36,043 bases of DNA, from positions 1 through 36,043 of the forward strand of contig NZ_RAWE01000086.1 in the NCBI RefSeq assembly GCF_003611695.1. The letters run 5' to 3'. Shown in pieces: positions 17,564-25,216 of this stretch. The translations under genes were made by a program, and so were the position numbers. Source of the stretch: Corallococcus carmarthensis. Lineage in GTDB: Bacteria > Myxococcota > Myxococcia > Myxococcales > Myxococcaceae. The notes beneath the pieces are model-generated. The model was given only the letters and a program-made list of their open reading frames with translations, did not search any database and was not told the origin of the DNA. Positions within the stretch are counted from its first letter, which is position 1. Each line of letters starts with the position of its first letter.

Positions 17564-19120
17564 TCAGGGACTCCTTTGGAGCTCCGCGCGAAACAGCAGT
17601 GCCTTCAGCGTTGCATCAAGGACGTGCTCCGCGTTCCGGACGGGCTCACTCCACCGCGCGGCCACCATGCCGTCTGGCCGCACGAGGCAGGCGCCCGCGT
17701 CCCCGACTCCATACGCGTGCTGCCAGCCGTGGACCTCATGGATCCGCAGCGGCATGCGCTCCGCGAGCCTCCGGCCCGCGCCCCTCCACGCCTCGCTTCC
17801 CGCGAGCAGGACGAAGCCATTGCCGAAGAGGTCCAGGGTCGACGTGCGGCCCTCCGCGCCGTCCAGCCACACGTGCGGCGCGCGCGTGCCCGGTTCGCCC
17901 GTGGGGATGAACGTCTTCGGCAGCGGCGGCCCGTCACCGTAGCGGTAGCCCAGGGTGACAGCGTCGTCCTCGACAAGCTCCTCGCCCTCCGGAAGCGCCT
18001 GCTTCGTCATCCTCAGCGCGAACAGCGCGGCCTGGTTCGCGGTGGCGGACGCCACGGGCCGCCGCTCGGCGTCGTAGGTTTCCAGCAGCGCGGGCCCCGC
18101 GTGACCGTTCAACACCGCTGCCAGCTTCCAGGCCAGGTTCGCCGCGTCGTGGATGCCCGTGTTGGCGCCAAAGCCTCCCGTGGGCGGCATCTGGTGCGCG
18201 GCGTCTCCCGCGAGAAACACACGGCCTGAATCGAAACGCTCCGCGACGCGCTCCGCCGCCTCCCACACGAACGTCCCATGGAACGTGGGCGCCAAGTCCG
18301 CGATGCCCGTGACGGTGCGCAGCCGCTCTGTCCACCGGGCCTCCGTGAAGTCAGCAGCCGTTTCACGGTTCACATCGAGCCGCGTCGAGTGGATCCACCG
18401 GTCCTTCACATCCGTGGCCACGATGACGCCGCCCGCTTCCGGATGCGTGAGCACCGCGAAGCCCAGCGGCACCTCCCGCTGCACGGGCGAGAGGTCCGCC
18501 TCGAAGAGGGTTGAGATGTTGTGGCCGAAGGAGCCCCGCCCGCGCTGCGTGATTCCCAGCGCCTCGCGCACCGGGCTGCGCACCCCGTCCGCTCCAATGA
18601 GATACGCCGCGTGCACGGTGGACACGGCTCCCGTCTCACGGTCGAGCACCGTGGCCCGCACGCCCTCCGCGTCCTGGGAGAAGCCCGTCAGCTCGTGCCG
18701 GAAGTACACCTCCACGCCCAGGCTCCTCGCTGCCTTCAGGAGGATGGGCTCCAGCCGGTCCTGTCCCAGGAAGACCAACGGGCACGGGCTGAGGTCCATC
18801 CGCTGCGTGGAGACCGTCTGGGTCTTCCACGAGTGCACCGGCCCCGCGAGCGTGACCGCCACCAACTCTCCGACGACCGTGCCGGGGGGAACAGCCCCGG
18901 CCCGCTCCACCTCCGCCCCCGCGCACGTCGAGCGCAGCAGCTCCACACTGCGCGCGTGGAAGCCCCGGGCACGGGGATGCAGGGACGTCCCGGCGTGCTT
19001 CTCGATGATCAGCGCACGCACACCCTGATGGGCGAGGAACAGCGCGGCCGACAGCCCCACGAGACCGCCTCCGACGATGAGCACGGGGACCTGACGCACC
19101 TGCGAGGGAGGGGCTTGCAT
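17564..19120 (-). CDS. FAD-dependent aromatic monooxygenase (PHBH/RdmE type)
   Basis: A 518-residue class A flavoprotein hydroxylase. Seen: the dinucleotide-binding start VPVLIVGGGLVGLSAALFLA (11-30), the acidic strand end IIEKH, the DG motif YLIGADGVRSPVRE, and the GD motif RVFLAGDAAHQMPPTGGFGA. The last ~130 residues form the thioredoxin-like C-terminal domain (TSTLDLFGNGFVLL, LVRPDGMVAARW) seen in polyketide and phenol hydroxylases. It would insert one oxygen atom into an aromatic substrate using NAD(P)H. Neither substrate nor pathway is evident, since no biosynthetic genes adjoin it. An AraC-type regulator is transcribed away from it across 97 bases and is the likely controller. Confidence 0.9.
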   Translation of the reverse strand: MQAPPSQVRQVPVLIVGGGLVGLSAALFLAHQGVRALIIEKHAGTSLHPRARGFHARSVELLRSTCAGAEVERAGAVPPGTVVGELVAVTLAGPVHSWKTQTVSTQRMDLSPCPLVFLGQDRLEPILLKAARSLGVEVYFRHELTGFSQDAEGVRATVLDRETGAVSTVHAAYLIGADGVRSPVREALGITQRGRGSFGHNISTLFEADLSPVQREVPLGFAVLTHPEAGGVIVATDVKDRWIHSTRLDVNRETAADFTEARWTERLRTVTGIADLAPTFHGTFVWEAAERVAERFDSGRVFLAGDAAHQMPPTGGFGANTGIHDAANLAWKLAAVLNGHAGPALLETYDAERRPVASATANQAALFALRMTKQALPEGEELVEDDAVTLGYRYGDGPPLPKTFIPTGEPGTRAPHVWLDGAEGRTSTLDLFGNGFVLLAGSEAWRGAGRRLAERMPLRIHEVHGWQHAYGVGDAGACLVRPDGMVAARWSEPVRNAEHVLDATLKALLFRAELQRSP

Positions 19121-19217
19121 GCCCGGACATATAGCGCCCGGTAGCGCTCCGGTCTTGGCGCAACGGGTGGTCCATTCGGCGAATCGTGACGGCCCACGCG
19201 GTGCTACCCTTCACGGA
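19121..19217. promoter_or_regulatory. Divergent promoter region, monooxygenase/AraC
   Basis: This 97-base spacer must hold both promoters. The only pattern I see is TAGCGC twice, at 19132-19137 and 19142-19147, ten bases apart (one helical turn), close to the monooxygenase start. That would suit an AraC protein but is weak evidence. Confidence 0.25.
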
Positions 19218-20012
19218 ATGAGCGAGGCAGCGCACCGGCCCGTCCACTCCCTGCGCCGGGCCTTCGCTGGGAGCCGGATCGGCCGGGGCCCCAAGCACGA
19301 CAACCAGTCCTTCGAGCTCACCTGGGTCCAGCAGGGTCACATCCAGTTCGACCTCGGGCACTCCACCGTCGACGCGGCGGCGGGGACGTGCGTCGTCCTC
19401 ACCGACGAGGGGCAGAACACGCCCGTGGCCCGGGCGGCGGTGCTCCATCAACTCTGGCTGCCGGGAGCGTGGCTGGAGGAAGCAGCCGGAGCGCTCGGGC
19501 CCCGCGCGGGCGCGCCCAGGGTCGCGGCCGTCCACCCCGCGGACTCACGCCTCACCGCGCACATCCGGCTGGTGATGGAAGAGATTGGCCACGGGCTTCC
19601 CGCCAGTGATCCAGGGATGGGCGCGCTGATGGATTCACTGCTGTTCGCGCTCGTGCGCGGGAGCGCCCCGGAAGTTCCACACCGTCAGCGGGACGTGCGC
19701 ATCCAGCGGGCCCTGGAGCGCATCAGCGTGGAGTACGCGGATGCACTGCGCGTGGAGGACCTGGCGGAGGCGGCGGGCATGTGCCGTTACTCCTTCCTCC
19801 GCGCCTTCCGAGCCAGCGTGGGCGAGAGCCCCTATCAGTACCTCCAAGCCTACAGGTTGGAGCGAGCGGCGGAGCGGCTCCGGCTGCGACAGGACGCCTC
19901 CGTGCTGGAGAGCGCGCTCGCGTGCGGTTTCGGAGACCCGGGCCGCTTCGCCCGGGCCTTCCGTGCGCGCTTCGGCTGCGCGCCCCGCGAGTACCGCGCA
20001 CGCCACGACTGA
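19218..20012 (+). CDS. AraC-family transcriptional regulator
   Basis: A 264-residue regulator. The N-terminal ~150 residues form a cupin-like sensing domain (SFELTWVQQGHIQFDLG, VVLTDEGQNTPV). The C-terminal ~100 residues hold the two helix-turn-helix motifs: ISVEYADALRVEDLAEAAGM with YSFLRAFRASVGESPYQYLQ, and LESALACGFGDPGRFARAFR with the closing GCAPREYRARHD, the AraC signature. The ATG at 19218 is chosen because the earlier start at 19119 would cross the divergent promoter. The facing monooxygenase gene is its probable target, and the effector may be that enzyme's aromatic substrate; this is inferred from gene order only. Confidence 0.9.
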   Translation: MSEAAHRPVHSLRRAFAGSRIGRGPKHDNQSFELTWVQQGHIQFDLGHSTVDAAAGTCVVLTDEGQNTPVARAAVLHQLWLPGAWLEEAAGALGPRAGAPRVAAVHPADSRLTAHIRLVMEEIGHGLPASDPGMGALMDSLLFALVRGSAPEVPHRQRDVRIQRALERISVEYADALRVEDLAEAAGMCRYSFLRAFRASVGESPYQYLQAYRLERAAERLRLRQDASVLESALACGFGDPGRFARAFRARFGCAPREYRARHD

Positions 20013-20056
20013 GCGGGCCGCCAGAAGTTCGCCACCCCCTCCCGCGACCCGAAGTG

Positions 20057-20085
20057 CTCCGCGAGGACACGCGCCTCGCGGAGCG
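20057..20085. terminator. Strong hairpin after the AraC gene
   Basis: GCTCCGCGAGG (20057-20067) and CCTCGCGGAGC (20075-20085) form a perfect 11-bp stem with a 7-base loop, 45 bases after the AraC stop. No T-tract follows. It separates the AraC gene from the GntR gene. Confidence 0.55.
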
Positions 20086-20170
20086 CGACAGTGGACCGCG
20101 CGGGTGTGCTGGAGCGGATGCCAAGGGCGTGGCCACGGGCAGTGGCGCCCTGCCGGGGGCGCCCTCTCCA

Positions 20171-20195
20171 AACTGGTCCGACAGTCGGACCAGTT
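20171..20195. promoter_or_regulatory. Perfect 25-bp palindrome, probable GntR/FadR-type operator
   Basis: AACTGGTCCGAC (20171-20182) and GTCGGACCAGTT (20184-20195) are perfect inverted copies around one central A. The outer part AACTGGTC/GACCAGTT matches the E. coli FadR consensus half-sites (TGGTC...GACCA), though here they are spaced wider by an inner CGACAGTCG. The site ends about 95 bases before the GntR start, so autoregulation is the natural reading. Confidence 0.65.
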
Positions 20196-20290
20196 CGCGC
20201 CGCCTGGAGCCCAAGGCCGCGCCGGCCCTCGCGTCCATGTCAGACCCCTGTGGTTTGGTGCGAGAGGCTTGGGCGAGGAGGGGGACGGTG

Positions 20291-21517
20291 ATGGTGCGGG
20301 TGGGGCTCGTGGAGTATGTGGAGGAGCAGCTCGAGCGGGATATTTCGAGGGGGAGGCTGCCCAGGAGCGGGCAGTTGGGCTCGGAAAGGGTGCTGGCGCG
20401 CATCTACGGGGTGAGCCGGGGCACGGTGCGCGAGGCACTGCGGCGACTGGCGGCGCGGGGCCTGGTGGTGCAGCGCTCCGGGCGCAGGGCGCGCCCGGTG
20501 GCGCTGGATGAATCGCTGACGCTGGAGAACCTGGGCCTGGCGCTGCATGACGAGCGCTCCGAGAAGTGCCGGCGGCTTTTGGAGGGCTTCTTCAGCCTCA
20601 AGCGGCAGGTGCTGGTGGAGTTGCTGGCTGACTGCTGCGCGAGGGCTTCCAAGGAGGACCTGCGCCTGCTGGAGGGCGCCTGCTTCAGGCTGTGGGATGC
20701 GGCGAAATGGCACCCTGGAGCGCGCTGCGCGCAGTTGGAATTCGAGTTGCTGCGGCTTGCGGCCCGGGTGGCGGAGCGTCCAGGGCACCTGCTCCTCATT
20801 CAGTCGCTGCAGTGGGCCTTACGCGGCAATGCGTCCCGCCTGCGGTCCCTCATGGGCGGTGAGTCGCTGCGCCAGTGGGTCACCTGCGCCATGAATGCCC
20901 TGAGCGAGCGCGACGTGCGGGCACTCCAGCACGAGCTGCCGGTGCTGCTGAAGGCGTGCGACGAGCGCGTGCTGGACGACTTCGCCCCCGTCACCCAGGA
21001 ACAGGAGTCTCCCGAGGCCGGGTGCACCCAGGAGGGCCTCCTTGGAGATTCCACGTCAGCCTCCGCGCAGGACGATGCGCTGGAGGCACGCCCTTGCGTT
21101 GAGGAGCATGGCCTCGGCGACCCCACGTCCGTTTCGCACCAGGACGATGCGAGGGAGGAACACTCCTGCGTTGAGGCGCATGGTCCCGGCAGCCGCGTAG
21201 CAGCCGCTGGGGACACCGAAGCGCTCGGCGGTACACCCTGTCCTCAGGGCGAGGCCCTTCCCTTGGAGCCCGACAGCGGGGCGCTGCTGTTTCCAGCCGC
21301 CCCTGGGCCCGCGGCCTGTGAGCCCGGTGAGGAGTGCGCGGGAGGGGGCGGGACGGACGCGGCCTTGGGAAACCTTTCCGACTGCCGGGCAGGTTGGAGC
21401 GCTTCGTCTCCGGAGAGGGAGCCTCCAGACCAGGCCTCCACGCTCCCGATCCCGCATGGTGAAGCGAAAGGAGAGCGGGCCGCCTCATGGCCCCCAGGCA
21501 CCCACACCTCCGGCTGA
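20291..21517 (+). CDS. GntR/FadR-family regulator with long variable tail
   Basis: A 408-residue protein. Residues 5-70 are a GntR winged helix: VGLVEYVEEQLERDISRG, the recognition helix in YGVSRGTVREALRRLAARGL, then the wing VVQRSGRRARPV. About 75-235 is an all-helical region (ECLxx-like RRLLEGFFSLKRQVLVELLA) resembling the FCD ligand domain but without an obvious metal-binding His set. From about 240 the tail is acidic, Cys/Pro/Glu-rich and contains two 24-residue repeats. The ATG at 20291 (or GTG at 20288) follows GGAGGGGG; the longer frame upstream crosses the palindrome and the AraC gene. Ligand and targets are unknown; the adjacent FadR-like palindrome suggests self-control. Confidence 0.8.
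   Translation: MVRVGLVEYVEEQLERDISRGRLPRSGQLGSERVLARIYGVSRGTVREALRRLAARGLVVQRSGRRARPVALDESLTLENLGLALHDERSEKCRRLLEGFFSLKRQVLVELLADCCARASKEDLRLLEGACFRLWDAAKWHPGARCAQLEFELLRLAARVAERPGHLLLIQSLQWALRGNASRLRSLMGGESLRQWVTCAMNALSERDVRALQHELPVLLKACDERVLDDFAPVTQEQESPEAGCTQEGLLGDSTSASAQDDALEARPCVEEHGLGDPTSVSHQDDAREEHSCVEAHGPGSRVAAAGDTEALGGTPCPQGEALPLEPDSGALLFPAAPGPAACEPGEECAGGGGTDAALGNLSDCRAGWSASSPEREPPDQASTLPIPHGEAKGERAASWPPGTHTSG
21041..21184 (+). repeat. Two 72-bp repeats in the GntR tail
   Basis: Units at 21041-21112 and 21113-21184 encode related 24-residue blocks of the form LGDxTSxSxQDDAxExxxCVExHG (residues about 251-298). They are diverged at the DNA level, so this is an older in-frame duplication. 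Each block keeps one Cys. Confidence 0.7.
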
Positions 21518-21581
21518 GCCTGCTTCCGCGCCAGAGGCGTTCACGAAACCCTGGCGACCTGACGGATGTGACGCGGCGGCC

Positions 21582-22205
21582 TCACCCGCCAGACTGACGA
21601 CCTTCAATCGCGCACAGGAGCACCGCCGCGGCGATACCCAGACGCCGGTCCAACCGGCGCTGTGTGTCCAGGGAGAAGTCCAGGTCGATCTTCTGGATGA
21701 ACGGATTGAAGTGCTGCCGGAAGCTGAACACCTGCGCGTTGCCGAGGGTGCCGGTGAAGGTCTGCGGGATGAGGTTGGTGAGGAAGCGCCGCACGAGCGC
21801 CAGCAGCATGCTGTCCTCCTCGATCTTCCCCACCTCCTGGCCATCCACGTCCAGCACCAGCCACGTGTCGCGCAGCATGGAGCTCAGGGCCTTGCGGCGC
21901 AGCGCGCCCACCCGCTCTCCCGTCGCCGCGTCGGTGACGTCGTAGGTGGCGCCGAAGTCCAGGATGCTGCGGGCCTGGATGGTGATCAGCTCCTCCTGCA
22001 TGTCCTCGCCGCTGTAGATGCGCAGGTCCTCCTTCAACTTGAAGGCCTTCATCTTCGAGTAGAAGGCGACGTTGCCCGCCTCGTCGTAGATGTGGAACGC
22101 GCCGCCGAACAGCTTGAAGAACTTGCGGCGGATCATGTAGCGGGACTGGCCGAAGCGCCCGGAGGCGAGCTCGCTCCGGGGACGGGTCTGGAGGGCGGAG
22201 GACAT
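21582..22205 (-). CDS. LURP-one-related/scramblase-like protein
   Basis: A 207-residue protein with the tubby-like beta-barrel pattern of the LURP-one-related and phospholipid-scramblase family: SRYMIRRKFFKLFGGAFHIY at the start, then alternating strands (GNVAFYSKMKAFKLKEDLRI, GERVGALRRKALSSMLRDTW, GQEVGKIEED). The closing residues (RLGIAAAVLLCAIEG) are a short hydrophobic segment that could insert in a membrane, as in scramblases. The molecular function of bacterial members is not established; membrane or lipid association is an inference. The ATG at 22205 has AGGGAAGGGGG before it, better than the in-frame ATG at 22232. It lies 41 bases after the next leftward-read gene, so the two may be cotranscribed. 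Confidence 0.75.
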   Translation of the reverse strand: MSSALQTRPRSELASGRFGQSRYMIRRKFFKLFGGAFHIYDEAGNVAFYSKMKAFKLKEDLRIYSGEDMQEELITIQARSILDFGATYDVTDAATGERVGALRRKALSSMLRDTWLVLDVDGQEVGKIEEDSMLLALVRRFLTNLIPQTFTGTLGNAQVFSFRQHFNPFIQKIDLDFSLDTQRRLDRRLGIAAAVLLCAIEGRQSGG

Positions 22206-22246
22206 GCCCCCTTCCCTAGCGCGAAGCGGCACGCGGGGCCAGGGGC

Positions 22247-23056
22247 CTACTTCACGCCCTGCTTCGCCTTCATCTCATCCACGGCCTTCTGCGCGGTGGC
22301 GTGGATGTTGTCGAACTGGGCGCGGTACACGTCCGAGTGGCTCTTGCCCGTCGCGTCGTTCTTCACGTTCTGGCGCGCCCAGTAGCTGTCGAAACTGGGG
22401 TCCGCGCCCTCCAGGCGCTTGCCGAAGCGGTCCATCTCCTTGGGCCAGCCCTGGTTGTCGATGCCGTGCTTCATCACGTCGTGGTGGCGCTTGATGCCGT
22501 CGTACTCGATGCGCTCCATGTTCTTGGCGAAGTTCTCCCGCCGGGTGTTCAGGTCCCCGCCCACGGAGTGCTTCCCGCTGAGCGCGTTGACCTCGTTGCG
22601 GAAGGCCTCGCCCGTCACCGTGGAGAAGCGCTTCTGCTGCGCCACGTTGGTGGCCTCGAAGGCCATGACGCTGGCGCGCTTGGGACCCGTGAGGTCCGGC
22701 CGCAGGCCGATCTGGTTGTCCTTCTTGTAGAACATGCCGCCATGGACCTGGTCCTTGGTGACGACATTGATCGTCTTGCCATCGGAGGCCTTCGAGGCGT
22801 CGTCCGCGAGCGCGGCGTACTTCGGGTTCTTCAGCATCTCCTCATGCGCCATCTTGTCGTAGACGGCATGCATCGAGGGGTCCGTGGACGGCTTCTTCAC
22901 CGGCTGCTGCTGCACGGCATCAGGCCCCTGGGTCCGCTGCTTCTTCTGCGGAGGCCCCTCCACTTCCGGCTTGCGGATGGGCGAGGTGAGGTCGTCGTGC
23001 TTGCGCTTCACCGGAAGCGAAGGACCTGAGCCGACTTTGGAGATGCCACGGGGCAT
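22247..23056 (-). CDS. Unknown basic-N-terminus protein, possible effector with metallopeptidase-like core
   Basis: A 269-residue protein I do not recognise with confidence. Residues 1-60 are disordered and basic, with two Lys/Arg clusters (PVKRKH at 15-20 and QKKQR at 37-41) spaced like a bipartite nuclear localisation signal. Residues about 95-145 (TINVVTKDQVHGG, QIGLRPDLTGPKRASVMAFEATNVAQQKRF) follow the layout of DUF6782-type and type III effector metallopeptidases, but where these have a His-Glu helix this has AFEATN with Glu134 and no His. The rest is helical and charged. No signal peptide or membrane segment is seen. The ATG at 23056 follows CAGGAG. It could be an exported effector or toxin, or a scaffold; this is a hypothesis. 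Confidence 0.55.
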   Translation of the reverse strand: MPRGISKVGSGPSLPVKRKHDDLTSPIRKPEVEGPPQKKQRTQGPDAVQQQPVKKPSTDPSMHAVYDKMAHEEMLKNPKYAALADDASKASDGKTINVVTKDQVHGGMFYKKDNQIGLRPDLTGPKRASVMAFEATNVAQQKRFSTVTGEAFRNEVNALSGKHSVGGDLNTRRENFAKNMERIEYDGIKRHHDVMKHGIDNQGWPKEMDRFGKRLEGADPSFDSYWARQNVKNDATGKSHSDVYRAQFDNIHATAQKAVDEMKAKQGVK

Positions 23057-23119
23057 GGGACGGACTCCTGGGGGATGCCGCTGAAGAGGGAACCCCAGGA
23101 TAGCGTGAAGCCCTGCCCG

Positions 23120-23152
23120 TCGGACACGCCGCGTCACGCACGGCGTGTCCGA
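23120..23152 (-). terminator. Strong hairpin after the subtilase gene
   Basis: TCGGACACGCCG (23120-23131) and CGGCGTGTCCGA (23141-23152) form a perfect 12-bp stem with a 9-base loop, 15 bases past the leftward subtilase stop. No T-tract follows, as is common in this GC-rich DNA. Confidence 0.6.
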
Positions 23153-23166
23153 ACTTCAAACATCCA

Positions 23167-25089
23167 TCAGTAGCAGAGGTAGTTGTCGTTCCAGGCGTGG
23201 GGATCCGCGCCCTCGTGGATGAGCGTGCAGAGCTTGCCCGCGATGGGGCCCGACTGCGACCACGACAGCTGCAGCGGGCTGCTGGTGGGCACGCAGAGGT
23301 AGTTGTCGTTCCACGTGTGGGAAGCGGGCTCGGCGCCTTCGGTGATCTGCGTGCAGCGCATGCCTGCGATGGGGCCCGCGCTGCTCCACGCGAAGCCGTG
23401 GTTCACCGTGGAGCACAGGAAGTTGTCGTTCCACGTGTCCGGGTCGGACGACTCGTGCACCTGGGTGCAGTAGCGGCCTGCGATGGGGCCCGACGAGGAC
23501 CAGGAGATGTCCGGCATCGTCTGGATGGCCTGACGCAGGTCGGGCAGCCGGCCGATGTTGCGCGCATCCGCCGCCTGCGCCGTGCCCGTGTTGGCCAGCA
23601 GGCTGCGCACGTAGCGCGGGTCGAGCGCGCCTGAGCCGCGCGCACGCGCCACGCCCTGGAGGCTCAGCGCGGAACCGGTGACGATGGGCGACGCGCTGGA
23701 CGTGCCGCTGAAGGTGCCCGTGTAGTACTGATCCTCGCCGTAGGCGGAGCCGAAGAGGTCGCCGTAGCCCATGGACGCCACGCTCTCACCCCAGCCGTGC
23801 ACGTCCACGCGCGAGCCGAAGTTCGTCCAGCACATGGGGACGCGCGTGGTGGCGGTGCTCGCGCCCACCACGATGGCGCCCGAGTCACGCACGTTGCGGT
23901 TGAAGACGCCGCCGTACGCGGCCTCGTCCAGGTTGGCGCTGCCGTTGCCCGCCGCCTCCACCACCGTCACGCCGTTGGCGGTGGCCGTGGCGATGGCGTC
24001 GTAGTTGGCCTGCCAGTACTCCATCGCGATGTAGTTGCACTGGCCCTGGTTGCAGGTACACGGCGTGCTGTCCGCCGGGCCCTGCGCGTGCAGTTCAATC
24101 AAGATGACGCCGCCACGTCCCACCGCCGACGCCGCGTTGGCGATGGCGGCGGCGGTGCCCTGCGAGGCCGCCGACACGCCCGCCGTCGCGCCGTGCGCGA
24201 TACCTGTCACGCCGTAGCCGTTGGCCGTGCCCACGATCTCCCCCAGCACCGCGGTGCCGTGGTTGCGCCAGCTCAGGTCGTTGTACTGCGCGCCCAGCTG
24301 GGTGAAGAGGTCCGGCATGTCCTCGTGGGTGGTGCGCCAGCCGCCTTCGATGTCCACGAAGCGGATGCCCGCGCCATTGCCACCCGCCACGCCCCAGGCG
24401 AAGCGCGCGTCCACGCCACTGGGGGCCGCGTTGAGGTAGCCCTGGTTGCCTTCATAGAGCGGCGTCGTGGGCGCGATGTCCGCCGCGGCGAGCAGGGCGC
24501 GCAGCGCGGGCTCCATGCCGAAGTTCACCATGGCCGGCTCGGCGGGAGGCTCCGCGTACGCCACCTCCACGCTGTCCAGCGCGTTGAGCGAGGCGACGAC
24601 TTCCGCCACGCGCTCGGCGGTGGTGCCGGGCATGAGCGGCACCTCGTAGTAGAGGTTGAGGTCCGCCAGCTGGCGGCCACTCTCGGACTCGCCCAGGACC
24701 TTGCGGGCCTCCAGAGAAGCCTCCGCGTCCGTGAAGAGACGGCGGAGCGCGGAGGCGCGGGGCGCGCGCTCCAGCAGGGCCTGGGCCGACTTCACGTCAC
24801 CGTCGAGCCGGGTCTCGGAGAGCCCCCGCCCGGCGAGCAGCGAACGCTCGGACTGCGAACGCTCCGAGGCGAGCGAGAGCAGGACATTGCCACGCAGGCG
24901 CACGCGGCTGCCTTCGTGGAACTTCACCACCAGCCGCTCCACGGGCGTGCCCGACGGCAGTGCCTTCTGCAGGCGCTTGTCCGCGGCGACGCGGGGCTGC
25001 TGTTCCTGGGGGGCGGCGAAAGCGGTGGTGCTCAGCGTGAGCCCGACGAGCGCGCCCGTCAGGCGGGATGCGAAACGCGAAGTGGTCAT
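23167..25089 (-). CDS. Secreted S8 (subtilisin-family) serine protease with three C-terminal repeats
   Basis: A 640-residue precursor. Residues 1-25 are a Sec signal peptide ending AFA. About 30-190 is a propeptide-like region. About 215-505 is the S8 domain with the catalytic triad Asp246 (IRFVDIEGG), His278 (RNHGTAVLGEI) and Ser464 (FSGTSSASP), and the oxyanion Asn382 (EAAGNGS). A Cys-rich loop (STPCTCNQGQC, 341-351) is inserted. Residues 529-559, 568-599 and 609-639 are three related repeats WSxxGPIAGxxCT...WNDNxLC, probably a sugar- or surface-binding tail. Secretion to digest extracellular protein fits a predatory lifestyle. The ATG at 25089 starts the signal peptide directly. The upstream hairpin may end the GST gene. 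Confidence 0.92.
   Translation of the reverse strand: MTTSRFASRLTGALVGLTLSTTAFAAPQEQQPRVAADKRLQKALPSGTPVERLVVKFHEGSRVRLRGNVLLSLASERSQSERSLLAGRGLSETRLDGDVKSAQALLERAPRASALRRLFTDAEASLEARKVLGESESGRQLADLNLYYEVPLMPGTTAERVAEVVASLNALDSVEVAYAEPPAEPAMVNFGMEPALRALLAAADIAPTTPLYEGNQGYLNAAPSGVDARFAWGVAGGNGAGIRFVDIEGGWRTTHEDMPDLFTQLGAQYNDLSWRNHGTAVLGEIVGTANGYGVTGIAHGATAGVSAASQGTAAAIANAASAVGRGGVILIELHAQGPADSTPCTCNQGQCNYIAMEYWQANYDAIATATANGVTVVEAAGNGSANLDEAAYGGVFNRNVRDSGAIVVGASTATTRVPMCWTNFGSRVDVHGWGESVASMGYGDLFGSAYGEDQYYTGTFSGTSSASPIVTGSALSLQGVARARGSGALDPRYVRSLLANTGTAQAADARNIGRLPDLRQAIQTMPDISWSSSGPIAGRYCTQVHESSDPDTWNDNFLCSTVNHGFAWSSAGPIAGMRCTQITEGAEPASHTWNDNYLCVPTSSPLQLSWSQSGPIAGKLCTLIHEGADPHAWNDNYLCY
23173..23505 (-). 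repeat. Three ~31-residue repeats at the subtilase C-terminus
   Basis: Each unit reads SWSxSGPIAGxxCT, a variable acidic stretch, then WNDNYLC, with short linkers. Two Cys per repeat suggest one disulfide in each. The DNA copies have diverged, so the protein pattern is what is conserved. I do not know a named domain for it. Confidence 0.8.
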
Positions 25090-25120
25090 CCGGTTCTCTC
25101 GGTGTGGAAGGGGACATCCT

Positions 25121-25159
25121 CGACGGAGTCACCGGGTCTCCCGCCCGGTTCCTCCGTCG
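25121..25159 (-). terminator. Two-tier hairpin between the GST and subtilase genes
   Basis: CGACGGAG (25121-25128) pairs with CTCCGTCG (25152-25159). After a symmetric TC/TC internal loop, ACCGGG (25131-25136) pairs with CCCGGT (25144-25149) around a 7-base loop. It lies 58 bases past the GST stop and 31 before the subtilase ATG, so it could end GST transcription or be a structured leader of the protease mRNA. Confidence 0.45.
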
Positions 25160-25216
25160 GCCCACCACCCTAGAATGCCGGTCTGACAAGAAATACAGCG
25201 AAAGCCCGGGTAGGAC

